A stretch of 64,000 nucleotides of DNA from a bacterium (GCA_030431455.1 JAUIJE010000018.1:76115-140114), one strand, 5' to 3'. Counted from the first letter of the stretch, positions 54,674-63,755 are shown. Notes: generated by a model not told the origin, from the letters alone. Translations and numbers: made by a program.

Positions 54674-56047
54674 ATGCGTAAGAATCTCCTGTTCATCGGA
54701 CTCTCTGTGGTTTTGGCCGCGGGTTCGGCGGTGGCCCAAGACGGCGGTACCCCCGATGCGGCGGACGGCCCCGACGCGGGCGGCGGTGTGGATGCCGGCG
54801 GCGGCGAAGACGCCGGTCCGGGCCTGGACGCGGGCATGCCGGGCGGCGACGCGGGCATCCCCTGCGACGAAGCGACCTTTGAGTCGGTCTGCGACCCCAA
54901 CGACCCCAACGGCGAAGTGCAGCTTCTGTGCATCGACGACGAGATTTTCCCGCTCAACTGCGACACCGACCAATACGTCGACGGCCAAGGCAACCCGATC
55001 TCCATCGGCTCCGCCTGCTTCGAAGAAGCCAACTGCATCGCCGGCGACGACGACCCGGCCGAAGCCTGTGACGTGGTCCCCTCCTGCTACGGCATCGAAG
55101 GCGGCTACTGCAAAGCCAACCTCGACTCCGTGCTGCCCCCCGACATGGGCGGCAACATGCTCCCGATCGAAATCTGCGCGCCCGGCCTGAGCTGTGTGCT
55201 CCGCGGTGAGCAACAAGGCGGCGGCGTCGCGGTCGGCGAAGAGTGCGAGACCTCGGTCGGCACCTGCGCCCCCGGCCAGATCCTCGGCGGTTGCTCCGGC
55301 GAGATCGTGACCACCTGCGGCATCACCTTCAACGCCGGTGGCACCGTCGAGTACGCCAACGGCGTCGACTGCGCGTCGGTGTTCGGCAGCACCTGCGGCG
55401 AGCGCAACGGCGCGAGCGCCTGCGTGGGCAACTTCTGCGACCTGTCCGGCCTGCGTGCCTGTGGCGCCGACGGTGACCTCGGCGACTTCGCCTGTGACCT
55501 CATCCCGACCTTCCCCGCGGTGGTCGGCGGCGAAGACCTCGACTTCGGGGCGTGCACCGCCGGCGTCGGCGAGTGCGACCCCGGGCAGAACTACCCGGCG
55601 TGCTCCGGCGACTTCTTGACCCTGGTCTGCGCCGAGTACGGCCAAGCCATCGGTCTGGACTGCTCCGCGGTCGAAGGCGGCGGCACCTGCGAGACCGTGC
55701 CCGGTCCCTTCGGCGACACCGGTCGCTGTGTGTCCAACGCCGGCGGCCCCTGCGGCACCAACCTCAACCAGTTCCAAGGTGCCAACTTCGCGTGCGCCGA
55801 CGGCCTGACCTGCAGCGGCGGCCTCTGCGTCGGCGGTGGCGACGGTGATGGTGACGGCGATGGTGACGGCGACGGCGACGGTGACGGCGACGGTGACGGC
55901 GATGGCGATGGCGACGGTGATGGCGACGGCGACGGCGACACCACCGACGGCGACGGCTGTGGTTGCTCGGGTCAGTCCCCGTCGAGCTCGCTGCTCGTGC
56001 TGTTCGGCCTGGTCGGCCTGGCCACCATTCGGCGGCGCCGCCGCTGA
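54674..56047 (+). CDS. Cys-rich secreted protein with Asp-Gly linker and MYXO-CTERM tail
   Basis: A 457-aa surface protein. Signal peptide ending AAGSAVAQ, a short Asp-Ala-Gly linker, then about 320 residues with regularly spaced Cys in pairs (CDLSGLRACGADGDLGDFAC, CETSVGTCAPGQILGGCSG, CSGDFLTLVCAEYG). A 34-residue Asp-Gly stretch leads to GCGCSGQSPSSS, a hydrophobic helix and RRRRR. The DNA shows strong C/G choice at third positions and no odd interruptions. It is followed by the best terminator in the window, so it is likely strongly expressed. Function unknown. Confidence 0.78.
   Translation: MRKNLLFIGLSVVLAAGSAVAQDGGTPDAADGPDAGGGVDAGGGEDAGPGLDAGMPGGDAGIPCDEATFESVCDPNDPNGEVQLLCIDDEIFPLNCDTDQYVDGQGNPISIGSACFEEANCIAGDDDPAEACDVVPSCYGIEGGYCKANLDSVLPPDMGGNMLPIEICAPGLSCVLRGEQQGGGVAVGEECETSVGTCAPGQILGGCSGEIVTTCGITFNAGGTVEYANGVDCASVFGSTCGERNGASACVGNFCDLSGLRACGADGDLGDFACDLIPTFPAVVGGEDLDFGACTAGVGECDPGQNYPACSGDFLTLVCAEYGQAIGLDCSAVEGGGTCETVPGPFGDTGRCVSNAGGPCGTNLNQFQGANFACADGLTCSGGLCVGGGDGDGDGDGDGDGDGDGDGDGDGDGDGDGDGDGDTTDGDGCGCSGQSPSSSLLVLFGLVGLATIRRRRR
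55841..55939 (+). repeat. In-frame repeat encoding poly(Asp-Gly) before the MYXO-CTERM tail
   Basis: About 33 codons alternating GAC/GAT and GGC/GGT, a second Asp-Gly tract 55 kb away from the first one. It separates the Cys-rich domain from the sorting signal. Confidence 0.93.
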
Positions 56048-56070
56048 GCCGGTCTCGACAAAAGTGAAGG

Positions 56071-56099
56071 AGGGCCGCGCAAGCGGCCCTTTTTCTTTT
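56071..56099 (+). terminator. Rho-independent terminator
   Basis: AGGGCCGC (56071-56078) pairs with GCGGCCCT (56083-56090) around the loop GCAA, followed by TTTTCTTTT. An 8-bp GC-rich stem with a tetraloop and U tract. It ends the MYXO-CTERM gene transcript. Confidence 0.92.
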
Positions 56100-56123
56100 G
56101 GCGGGCGGTGGTAGAGCAGAGCG

Positions 56124-56867
56124 GTGAAGCACTGGAGCATGTTGTTGTGGTTGATGGCCGGCGCGGCGAGCGCCGACGCAGGGGTCGACGCGGGGGCGGC
56201 CGACGCGGGCGGCTTGGACGCCGGTCTTGACGCGGGCCTCGACGCCGGCGTGGACGCGGGCCTCGACGCCGGGGTGGACGCGGGCCTCGACGCGGGCGCG
56301 GACGCAGGCTTCGACGCGGGTGTGGATGCCGGCTTCGACGCTGGCGGGGACGCGGGGGCGCCGGATGCCGCGGCGCCGGGTGCCGACGGCGGGTTGGCCG
56401 ATGCCGGCCTCGGCGACTGCGCGCCGCAATGTGACGGCACGGTGCTCTTGTATTGCGACAGCCTGACCGGCGAGGCCCTCGCGCTCGATTGTGCCGACTT
56501 CGGCGCGCGGTGTGGACTGCTCGACGCGGAGTGGGGCGAAGATTGCCTTTTGCCCGAGGGCGCCGATTGCGATCCGGACTACGCGGCCGGCGTCTCCCGG
56601 TGTGACCCCGCCGGCCTGTGCTGCGATGGTGTGACATTGCAGTGCGAGCCCGGGGGTTGCGCGGCCGAGCCCGAGCCCGAGGTGCCGTCCAACGCGGGGG
56701 GCATCGGCTCGGTGACGGAGACCAACAACCACCCGTTCAGCTGCCTGGGGTGTTCGGGCGACTTCCCGCCCAGCTTCGGCGGGTTCGTGGCGGTGGTCGG
56801 CCTGCTGTCGGGCCGTCGTCGTCGACGCCTGTGGGCCCTGGTCCGGGCCCGGTTCAACCACGAGTGA
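56124..56867 (+). CDS. Small MYXO-CTERM-like protein with Asp-Ala-Gly repeats
   Basis: A 247-aa exported protein. A short signal (MLLWLMAGAASA) is followed by about 65 residues of x-Asp-Ala-Gly repeats, a Cys-rich domain (CAPQCDGTVLLYCDS, CDPAGLCCDGVTLQC) and an end with SCLGCSGDF, a Gly/Val hydrophobic stretch and RRRRR, a MYXO-CTERM-like tail that is extended by 13 residues after the Arg cluster. The start is a GTG; an in-frame ATG 15 nt later (MLLWLM) is possible. mutS2 follows after 8 nt, or overlaps as GTGA. Confidence 0.68.
   Translation: MKHWSMLLWLMAGAASADAGVDAGAADAGGLDAGLDAGLDAGVDAGLDAGVDAGLDAGADAGFDAGVDAGFDAGGDAGAPDAAAPGADGGLADAGLGDCAPQCDGTVLLYCDSLTGEALALDCADFGARCGLLDAEWGEDCLLPEGADCDPDYAAGVSRCDPAGLCCDGVTLQCEPGGCAAEPEPEVPSNAGGIGSVTETNNHPFSCLGCSGDFPPSFGGFVAVVGLLSGRRRRRLWALVRARFNHE
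56175..56360 (+). repeat. In-frame degenerate 12-bp repeats encoding x-Asp-Ala-Gly units
   Basis: About fifteen units of the type NNN GAC GCN GGN. The first residue alternates among Leu, Val, Ala, Phe and Gly, so the repeat is degenerate rather than newly expanded. Confidence 0.9.
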
Positions 56868-56875
56868 GCGACAAC

Positions 56876-59347
56876 ATGTACGGCGCTTGTTTTGTGTCGT
56901 CCAAGACCCGGAAGGTCTTGGGCCTCGACGAAATCGATCACCTGGTGGCGGGGATGTGCCAGACCCCGTTCGGCCGCGAACAGCTGCGGGGCGACCTGCT
57001 CGGCGAGGTCAGCGCCGAACAGTTCGCGGCCCGGCAAGAGCAAGCCGAGCAAGCCCGGTCGTGGGCGGGCCTCGAGGTGCGGCCGGACTTTGCGGGGGTG
57101 GTCGACGTGCGCGAGGTGCTCGACCTCGTGGCCAAGGACGGCACCCTCACCGCCCTGGACGTGGTGCAAATCGGCAAAGCCATCGACGCGATGGGTCGCA
57201 TCAAGGCCTATGTCGAGTCCCGCCGCGACGAGCTCGCGGCCTTGGTCCAGATCGCGCAAGGGCTGCTCGACGACCGCCCCTTCGCCGCGCGCATCGCGAC
57301 CAGCTTTGACGACGAGGGCTACATCACTGATCAGGCCTCACCCGAGTTGCTGGCCCGGCGCAATCGGGTGCGCACCCTGCGCAAAGAAGCCCAGGGCATC
57401 CTCGACGACCAGGTGCGCGCGTTCGCCGACGAAGGCGTGCTGCAAGAGAAGAACTTCACCGTGCGACACGATCGCTACGTGTTGCCGGTCAAGGCCGAGT
57501 TCCAACGCAAGGTCGAGGGCATCGTGCACGACGCGTCCCAGACCGGGCAGACGGTGTTCATCGAGCCCCGGGCCATGCTCGAGGTGGGCAACCGCATCAC
57601 CGTGGCCCAGGCGTTGGTCAAAGAGGAAGAGCACCGCATCCTCGTCGAGTACACCCAAGAGGTCCGCGCGCGGCGCGAGATGCTGCTCGGTGCCCTCGGC
57701 GTGACCGGGGCGCTGGAAGCGCTGTACGTGCGGGGCCGCTTCGCCCACGCCACCGCCGCGGTGCGGCCCCGGGTCGACGACCAGGCCGCGTTGCACCTGC
57801 CCGGCGCCCGCCACCCCCAGCTGCTGTACACCCGGCGGGTGGAGCCTGGTTCGGTGGTGCCGCAGGACATCGACCTGGGGGGCAAGCAGGCCTTGGTCAT
57901 CTCCGGGCCCAACGCCGGGGGCAAGACCGTGGCCCTCAAGGCCACCGGCATCGGCGCGGTGTTGGCCCGGCAAGGGTTGCTGTTGCCCGCCGGGGAGGAC
58001 GCCACCGTGCCCCCCTACGCCGCGGTCCTGGCCGCGGTGGGCGACGAGCAGGACTTGTCGCAGGACCTGTCCACCTTCTCCGGACACCTCGCTGCCCTCA
58101 GTGACATTGTGGACCAGACCCGGACCCACATCGCCCGGGGACCGGTCTTGGTGTTGCTCGACGAGCTGTGCGCCGGCACCGCGCCCGAACAAGGCGCCGC
58201 CTTGGCCCAGTCCATCCTCGAGACCCTCGTCGACCTCGGCGCCACGGTGGTGGCCACCACCCACTACGAGCGGCTCAAGACCCTGGCGGTGGCCGAGGAG
58301 ACCAGCCCCCGGTTCCGCAACGCCAAGGTAGGCACCGACCCCGAGACCGGCCGGCCTACGTTCACCCTGATCATGGACAGCATGGGCGCGTCCAATGCCT
58401 TTGATGCCGCGCGCCGGCACGGCCTGCCCGACGACATCATCGCGCGGGCCGAGGCCTTGATGGACCCCACCGGGCAACAGATGCAAGGTCTGCTCGAGCA
58501 GCTGCACACGTTGGTGGACAAAGCCGAGCGAGAGCAGCAGGAGGCGGCCCGGGAGCGTGCGCGCCTGCGCGAAAAACGTCTCGCTCTCACCGAGCGCATC
58601 GACGCCCTCCACCAGGAGCAGACCGCGTTGCGCAAAGGCGAAGCCCGGGAGGTGCTCAAGGATCTGGACCGCGCCCGCAAAGCCATCGCGGCCGCGATCG
58701 AACAGGCCCGCACCGCCGACGCCAAGACCCTCAACGAGCTGAGCCACGAGCTCAAAGACAAAGAACAAGATCTGCAGGACATCGAGCGCGGCGACGACGA
58801 GGCGGCCCTGGGCGAGCCGTTGACCGCGGTGCAACGGGGCCAGAAGGTGGTCGCGGCGTCCATGCCCCAGGTGGTGCTCGAGGTGCTGCAGATCGACGGG
58901 GACAACATCACCCTGGGCAAGGGGGCCCTGACCATGAAGGTCAGCTTGTCCCAGTTGCGCAAACCGGTGGGGCCCCAGCGGGGGCGGGCTGAGCCACCGA
59001 CGCGCCGGGCGGCGAAAAAGCGCGCCCCCAAGAAGCGTGGGCCCAAGAAAAAGGTGGAGAGCGCCGGGCCGGCGAAAGAGTCCCCGCGCAACAAGGACAA
59101 CACCCTCGACGTGCGCGGCCACCGGGTGGGCGAGGCGCTGAGCAAGGTCGAAGGGTTCTTGGACAAGATGGTCGTCGAGCGGGAAGCGCGGGCGTACATC
59201 ATTCACGGTCACGGCACCGGCGCGCTCAAAAAAGCGGTGCGCCAGCTGCTCACCGAGAGCCACTACGTCGACGCGCACGACGCGGCCCCCGCCGAGGCGG
59301 GGGGCGATGGGTGCACGGTGGTGCAGCTGTTCAACCCGCGCGGCTGA
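56876..59347 (+). CDS. mutS2: Endonuclease MutS2
   Basis: An 823-aa MutS2. The core domain leads to the ATPase: SGPNAGGKTVALKATG (Walker A, near residue 345), LSTFSGHLAALSDI, VLVLLDELCAGTAPEQGAAL (Walker B) and ATTHYERLKTLA. A long charged coiled coil (about 525-640) follows, a Lys/Arg-rich linker (about 700-740), and the C-terminal Smr domain with NTLDVRGHRVGEAL and IIHGHGTGALKKAVR. MutS2 acts on recombination intermediates or collided ribosomes in other species. ATG 56876 is given; GTG 56864, overlapping the upstream stop, is an alternative. Confidence 0.94.
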   Translation: MYGACFVSSKTRKVLGLDEIDHLVAGMCQTPFGREQLRGDLLGEVSAEQFAARQEQAEQARSWAGLEVRPDFAGVVDVREVLDLVAKDGTLTALDVVQIGKAIDAMGRIKAYVESRRDELAALVQIAQGLLDDRPFAARIATSFDDEGYITDQASPELLARRNRVRTLRKEAQGILDDQVRAFADEGVLQEKNFTVRHDRYVLPVKAEFQRKVEGIVHDASQTGQTVFIEPRAMLEVGNRITVAQALVKEEEHRILVEYTQEVRARREMLLGALGVTGALEALYVRGRFAHATAAVRPRVDDQAALHLPGARHPQLLYTRRVEPGSVVPQDIDLGGKQALVISGPNAGGKTVALKATGIGAVLARQGLLLPAGEDATVPPYAAVLAAVGDEQDLSQDLSTFSGHLAALSDIVDQTRTHIARGPVLVLLDELCAGTAPEQGAALAQSILETLVDLGATVVATTHYERLKTLAVAEETSPRFRNAKVGTDPETGRPTFTLIMDSMGASNAFDAARRHGLPDDIIARAEALMDPTGQQMQGLLEQLHTLVDKAEREQQEAARERARLREKRLALTERIDALHQEQTALRKGEAREVLKDLDRARKAIAAAIEQARTADAKTLNELSHELKDKEQDLQDIERGDDEAALGEPLTAVQRGQKVVAASMPQVVLEVLQIDGDNITLGKGALTMKVSLSQLRKPVGPQRGRAEPPTRRAAKKRAPKKRGPKKKVESAGPAKESPRNKDNTLDVRGHRVGEALSKVEGFLDKMVVEREARAYIIHGHGTGALKKAVRQLLTESHYVDAHDAAPAEAGGDGCTVVQLFNPRG

Positions 59348-59989
59348 TCACGTGCTGGCGCGCAGGGCCGCGGACAGACCGGTCACGTATTTGGAATATC
59401 GTGACAAGCGGTAGGGCAGCTGGGCCATCAGGGGGTCGGCCAGGTCCTCGTCCTCGGGCGCGTACTTGACCTCGACCACGGTGTGGGAAAGGCGCAACCC
59501 GTGGCCGCCCGAGGCGGACCGCACCTCGATGTCGCGGTCGATGGTCAGCCGGACGCGGCTGGCCGTGAGCTTGAAATAGCTGCGGCGGTACCGCACGAAC
59601 AGCGTGGGCACCAAGCTGCGCAACCCCATGGGGACAGCGTCGAGCGAGGCCAGGCTCAGCCGCAGGTCCTCGTCGAGCCGGGGCGCGTCGAGGGTGGTCA
59701 CGTGCTTGTGCGAGAGCGCGCCTGACTTGATTTTGCGCTCCAAGCGCAACGGCCCGCGCAGGCCCGCCGCGGTGCGGTAGGCACGGAGCCGGACCTTGGC
59801 CCGGTCCTCGGCCCCGGCTTTGTTCTCGGCGTAGCTGCGGTGGGCCGCGTCATCGAAGTACAGGCTGAGCACGTCCCGATCTTCGAAGGCGCGGGCCAAC
59901 GGGGCCGCGGCCCGAAGCCACGTCGCGACGCGGGCAGGATCCTCGGTGCCCGCGTCGAACTTGCGCTCGTACCGCGACTCGACGCTCAC
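59348..59989 (-). CDS. VTC-domain (polyphosphate polymerase-like) protein
   Basis: A 213-aa protein of the VTC superfamily, whose eukaryotic members make polyphosphate inside a beta-barrel tunnel. The basic tunnel residues are all present: YERKF at the start, LSLYFDD, AKVRLRAYR, LRLERKIKSG, VRYRRSYF, RLTIDRDI and VVEVKY. There is no SPX domain or membrane segment. It is the last gene of the DUF4956-CotH-VTC operon; its GTG start overlaps the stop of the CotH-like gene by 4 nt. It abuts mutS2 convergently, with no gap. Confidence 0.86.
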   Translation of the reverse strand: MSVESRYERKFDAGTEDPARVATWLRAAAPLARAFEDRDVLSLYFDDAAHRSYAENKAGAEDRAKVRLRAYRTAAGLRGPLRLERKIKSGALSHKHVTTLDAPRLDEDLRLSLASLDAVPMGLRSLVPTLFVRYRRSYFKLTASRVRLTIDRDIEVRSASGGHGLRLSHTVVEVKYAPEDEDLADPLMAQLPYRLSRYSKYVTGLSAALRAST

Positions 59990-62538
59990 GGCCCCGCCTG
60001 CCGGGTGACCTCAGCGATGCGGTCGGCGACCCCCGGGGGCACGGTCTTTGTCGCCACCGTGCCGTCGAGCGAAATGAACGCCCCCTCCTCGAGCCAGAGC
60101 GGGTGGTCGACGTCCCGCAGCCGCATGTGGGCCATCACGATGCGGCCGGGACCGAACTCAGGCTTTTTCTGGTACGCGGCCGCGCCAACCGCCGCGTCGG
60201 CCACGAAGCTCTCCCGCAGGGTGATCTGGGCCGAGTCCTTGGCGGCAAAACCGACGCGAACGTGCACCGCGTTCATCGCGTGCACCAAGGCCTCGCCTTG
60301 TTCCCCCACGGACAGCGCCTTGTCCCCCGCGCCCTGGATGGTGACCTTGCGGATGTCGACCTTGGCCCCCGAGATGTCGATGCAGTCGTTGCCGCAGTTT
60401 TCGAAGGTGAGGCCGGCGAGCCGGCCGGGGGCGAAGTCGATGTCCACCGCGTCGGCGTGGGTGTCGCGCACCGTGAGCCCCTCGATGTCGATCTTTGCCC
60501 GGACGAGGTTGAGCGCGTCCTCGCTGCGGGCCCGCTCGATGCGCACCTCGCGAAGTTCGACCGTGCCCTCGATGAACGTCAGCCCTCCGGTGACGTTGAG
60601 GCCGTGCGCGGTGTGGGCGCCGAGGTTGGCGAACTGTGCATAGCGAACGTGGGACGCGCCCGGTCCCTGGACCACCAAACCGCCGCCTTGGCCGTCGCTG
60701 GAGAACACCTGGGCGGGGGCATCAGCGGTGCCGTCGATCTCGAGCGGGCCGCGCACCACCACGTGCCCGGCGCCCCGGATGTCCAGTCCCGCGCCTGGCC
60801 CCATCACCAGCCGGTGGCCGCGGGGCAAGACCACCAAGCGGTCGACGACCACCTGGGCCTGGGGGGGCACCGCCCAACCCCCGTCGACCTTGACCAGCCC
60901 GGGCGGGGGCGCGGTGGTCGACGGGGCCAGGCCGGCCACGTCCCGGTCCTCGGAAAAGGGGTGCAGCGGGAGTCGCCGAAGCGTGTCGTCGCCGTCCAAG
61001 CGGTACAGAAGCTGTGGTCCGGGGGCGGCGTCCTCGCCGCAGTCTGCGCGCACAAAGCCATCGACGAAGACCACGCGCGGGGACTCGGCCACGGGCACGC
61101 CGGTGACCGAGACCGGCGCGGGCAGAAGCTCCCGACAACCGCCGCGCACCACCCCGTGAACCCAAATTTCACGCCAAGAGACATTGCGCACCGCGAGCCC
61201 CCCGCCGGGTTGCTCGCTGGCCCGGGCCGGGACCGCGACCTCGAGGTGGGCCCGCATGATCGCGGCGTTGTGCTCGACCCGCTCGATGAGGGCGTCGAGG
61301 CTGCCATCGCCGATGGCCGCGGCTTGGGGCGCATAGCCCCGCATCCAGTCGGTTAATGCAGTGACATAGGATGGCCGGCTCACCCGTGTCGCCGCCGCGA
61401 CGTAGGCCCGGACAAACGCACGGTCCGCGAACATGCTCACAAACAGTCCCGGCTCGTTCTTTTGCGCGGGGGTGGTGGGGAAGGGGTACCGGGTGAACAG
61501 GGGGTTGTGGTGCCAGGACAGATCGCCCCCGAAGGCGTCGTAGGCGATGGGCTCGAACCGGCCGGTGACGGGGTCGCGGTAGAACGGCACGTTGCCGAAG
61601 CGGGCGGCGTGCTCGGCGCCGAACAGATCGATGAGCGCGAGGTACCGCGCGGTGTGCTCGAGGTGGACGACCTCCGAGGCGGGGAGGCGGCCCCGGCGCA
61701 CGGTGTCGAACGCGCCCACCGCGTCGAGCAGCAACCGGCGGGCGGTCTCGTCGGGTTGTTTGGCCGGGTCGTCGAAGGCGGCGGACTCCGCGCGGTCCAC
61801 CGCCGCGCCCGGGGGCAGCAAGGGCTCGTAGAGGTCGGGCAGGGGAAACCCACGCTCCCGGATGTTGGCCCATTCCGCCCAATACGTGACCTCGCTGGCG
61901 CGCACGATGGGGCCTTCGCGCCGCTGGTGGGATTCGAGCAGGTGCTTGGCGAAGTGTTCTTCCCAGGCGTATGGACCGAGGTCACGGTCATTCAGTCGCA
62001 TTTGCACGAACTGGTAGCGGGGCGCGAGCACGTCTTCGCGCCGCATGGCGTCGTAGAACACCGGCTGCCAAATGCCTTGGCGGGTGTCCGGTCGTTGCAG
62101 CGAGAACACCCGCTGGCCGGACAGGGTCTGGCCTCCGCGCACCTTCACCCGGAACGACCAGCGTTGCTCGTCGCGGAAGTGGTCGGTGGCGTCTCCTTTG
62201 AGCCGGATGCGCGCGTCGACGTGGTGGCCGAACGCGTCGAGCCCGGCTTTGACCCAATCGTCCTCGTGGCGCACGAGCACACCGAGGTCGAGGGCCCGTT
62301 GGCGCACGTACTTGAGCCGGGCCATGGATTTGAATGAGACGTTCATCTCGACCACCGGGAGCTCGGCGGGCAGCTTGGGGGCGGGCGCGCCCGGGCCCGC
62401 CGGCCACCGCCGGGTGATCTCGCGTTGGAGGTCGGGGCCGAGAAGCAGCGCGACCCCGGCGGCGAGGCCCAAGAGGACCAACAGCACCCGCGTGCGTTCG
62501 GGGATCGTCTGGCCGCGAGGGGGGGCGGGCAGCTCCAC
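59986..62538 (-). CDS. CotH-like kinase family protein with beta-helix C-terminus
   Basis: An 850-aa membrane-anchored protein. One N-terminal hydrophobic segment (VLLVLLGLAAGVALLLG, about 19-35) leads to a CotH-like domain: ARIRLKGDATDHF, WSFRVKVRGG, FSLQRPDTR, YQFVQMRLNDRDLGPYAWEEHF, and near 345 EPIAYDAFGGDLSW. CotH proteins are atypical protein kinases. From about 540 the sequence becomes a right-handed parallel beta-helix (VVRGPLEIDGTADAP, GLNVTGGLTFIEG, DALNLVRAKIDIEGLTV). The GTG start directly follows the DUF4956 stop. The combination with VTC and DUF4956 is a known gene association whose function is unclear. Confidence 0.84.
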   Translation of the reverse strand: MELPAPPRGQTIPERTRVLLVLLGLAAGVALLLGPDLQREITRRWPAGPGAPAPKLPAELPVVEMNVSFKSMARLKYVRQRALDLGVLVRHEDDWVKAGLDAFGHHVDARIRLKGDATDHFRDEQRWSFRVKVRGGQTLSGQRVFSLQRPDTRQGIWQPVFYDAMRREDVLAPRYQFVQMRLNDRDLGPYAWEEHFAKHLLESHQRREGPIVRASEVTYWAEWANIRERGFPLPDLYEPLLPPGAAVDRAESAAFDDPAKQPDETARRLLLDAVGAFDTVRRGRLPASEVVHLEHTARYLALIDLFGAEHAARFGNVPFYRDPVTGRFEPIAYDAFGGDLSWHHNPLFTRYPFPTTPAQKNEPGLFVSMFADRAFVRAYVAAATRVSRPSYVTALTDWMRGYAPQAAAIGDGSLDALIERVEHNAAIMRAHLEVAVPARASEQPGGGLAVRNVSWREIWVHGVVRGGCRELLPAPVSVTGVPVAESPRVVFVDGFVRADCGEDAAPGPQLLYRLDGDDTLRRLPLHPFSEDRDVAGLAPSTTAPPPGLVKVDGGWAVPPQAQVVVDRLVVLPRGHRLVMGPGAGLDIRGAGHVVVRGPLEIDGTADAPAQVFSSDGQGGGLVVQGPGASHVRYAQFANLGAHTAHGLNVTGGLTFIEGTVELREVRIERARSEDALNLVRAKIDIEGLTVRDTHADAVDIDFAPGRLAGLTFENCGNDCIDISGAKVDIRKVTIQGAGDKALSVGEQGEALVHAMNAVHVRVGFAAKDSAQITLRESFVADAAVGAAAYQKKPEFGPGRIVMAHMRLRDVDHPLWLEEGAFISLDGTVATKTVPPGVADRIAEVTRQAGP

Positions 62539-63216
62539 TCAGGCCTCCAGGGGGGAGAGCACGCTGACCCGGCCGACGCCCTTGTGTTCCCGGAGCGCGG
62601 CGAGCAGGCGTTCGATCCCGGTCATGTCGTCGAACTCGGCCACGAACAGGGCCTCCACCGCGTCACCTTCTTCGTCGACGCGCTTGAGCCCCGCGTTTTT
62701 GCTGTGGGCGGCCACCAGTTTGATCAGCTCATCGAAGCTCGGGTGTTCGGCGCCCTGCATCGTGACCGACAGCAGCATGCCCTGGGGCGGGCGGCCGAGC
62801 ACCCGGCTGCGTGCGATCAGCACCACCAGTGTGACGGCGAAGACCGCGAAGGTGAGCTTGAGCTGGTTGGCGCCGCAGCCGAGCCCAATGCCAATGGCCA
62901 AGAAGAGATAGGTCAACTCTTCGGGCTCCTTGATCGCGGCCCGGAAGCGCACGATGGACAGCGCGCCCACCAACCCCAGCGACAGCGCGAGGGAGGTCTT
63001 GACCACCGCGATGACCAGCAGGGTGGTCGCGGCCAGGGGCACCAAGGTCTTGGCGAACTTGTGCCGGTTGCCGAGGCTGCTGCCGATGCGGGTGTAAAAG
63101 AACGCGAGCACGCCGCTCATCAACAGGCACACCGCGAGCGAGAGCCCGACGGTGGCGAGATCGACGCGCGCGGTCTCCTGGGCGAGAAACTCTTGAAACG
63201 TCTGAACCTTGTCCAT
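62539..63216 (-). CDS. DUF4956 membrane protein
   Basis: A 225-aa protein with three to four N-terminal membrane segments (LATVGLSLAVCLLMSGVLAF, TLLVIAVVKTSLALSLGLVGAL) and the DUF4956 signature SIVRFRAAIKEPEELTYLFLAIGIGLGCGANQ. The C-terminal 90 residues are cytosolic and ferredoxin-like in pattern. It is first in the operon with the CotH-like and VTC genes, and could form the membrane partner of the VTC enzyme (inference). ATG start. Confidence 0.85.
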   Translation of the reverse strand: MDKVQTFQEFLAQETARVDLATVGLSLAVCLLMSGVLAFFYTRIGSSLGNRHKFAKTLVPLAATTLLVIAVVKTSLALSLGLVGALSIVRFRAAIKEPEELTYLFLAIGIGLGCGANQLKLTFAVFAVTLVVLIARSRVLGRPPQGMLLSVTMQGAEHPSFDELIKLVAAHSKNAGLKRVDEEGDAVEALFVAEFDDMTGIERLLAALREHKGVGRVSVLSPLEA

Positions 63217-63643
63217 GTGGTCCCGAGCCTACCCGAAGTCGCTGGGCAAAAGCCGGAGCGGGACGCGGCCCCGGGCCCACAACCGCGACCGCCGGTTCGG
63301 TGGCGCAGCCGGTCGAGGCCCAAACGACGTCCATGTCGGCCACCCGGGGGCCGGTGACCGGGCGGCGCCACGTGGCCTCGGGGGTCGAGGTGGGGCGGGC
63401 CTCGGGACCGCAGGGGGGGGTTGAGCGAGGCGTGGCGTACGCTGCCTAAACGACCTCTATGTCGGCTATGCCGGGCGGGCGGAGGGGGGTGATGTGAGGT
63501 CGAGGCTTGGAACGGACGGGTGTTGTTTGAGGTGCCGGGTCGCGTTTGTTGGCGGGTCGCGGCGGGTTGAGCGAGGCGTGGCGTACGCTGCCTAAACGAC
63601 CTCTACGTCGGCCATGCCGGGCGGGCGGGCAGTGCCCCACAAA
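63217..63643. repeat. Non-coding region with two 65-bp direct repeats
   Basis: Copies at 63418-63482 and 63564-63628 are identical apart from a few C/T changes; both contain GCGTACGCTGCCTAAACGAC and end in a GCCGGGCGGGCGG run. A shorter diverged match lies at 63321-63342 (AAACGACGTCCATGTCGGCC). On the minus strand each copy would encode a short MAD-x-E/D-VV peptide, with a stop in the two long copies. I see no real gene here. Confidence 0.75.
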
Positions 63644-63755
63644 AGCCACCTCTGGCGAGATGGCTCGTTGGCGGGGAACAAAAAAAGCCACCTCTGGCGA
63701 GATGGCTTGTTTGGCGGGGAACAAAAAAAGCCACCTCTGGCGAGATGGCTTTGTT
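63640..63755 (-). repeat. Three tandem terminators after tRNA-Gln, with tRNA 3'-end remnants
   Basis: The hairpin AGCCATCTC-GCCA-GAGGTGGCT (minus strand; 63729-63750, 63686-63707, 63644-63665) recurs with a 42-43 bp period. In minus-strand RNA the stem has nine pairs including one U-G. The first two copies are followed by U7. Between copies lies CCCCGCCAAACAAG, closely matching the tRNA end plus its trailer, CCCCAGCCAAACAAAG. Each unit is thus a terminator plus a piece of the tRNA 3' end. Confidence 0.9.
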
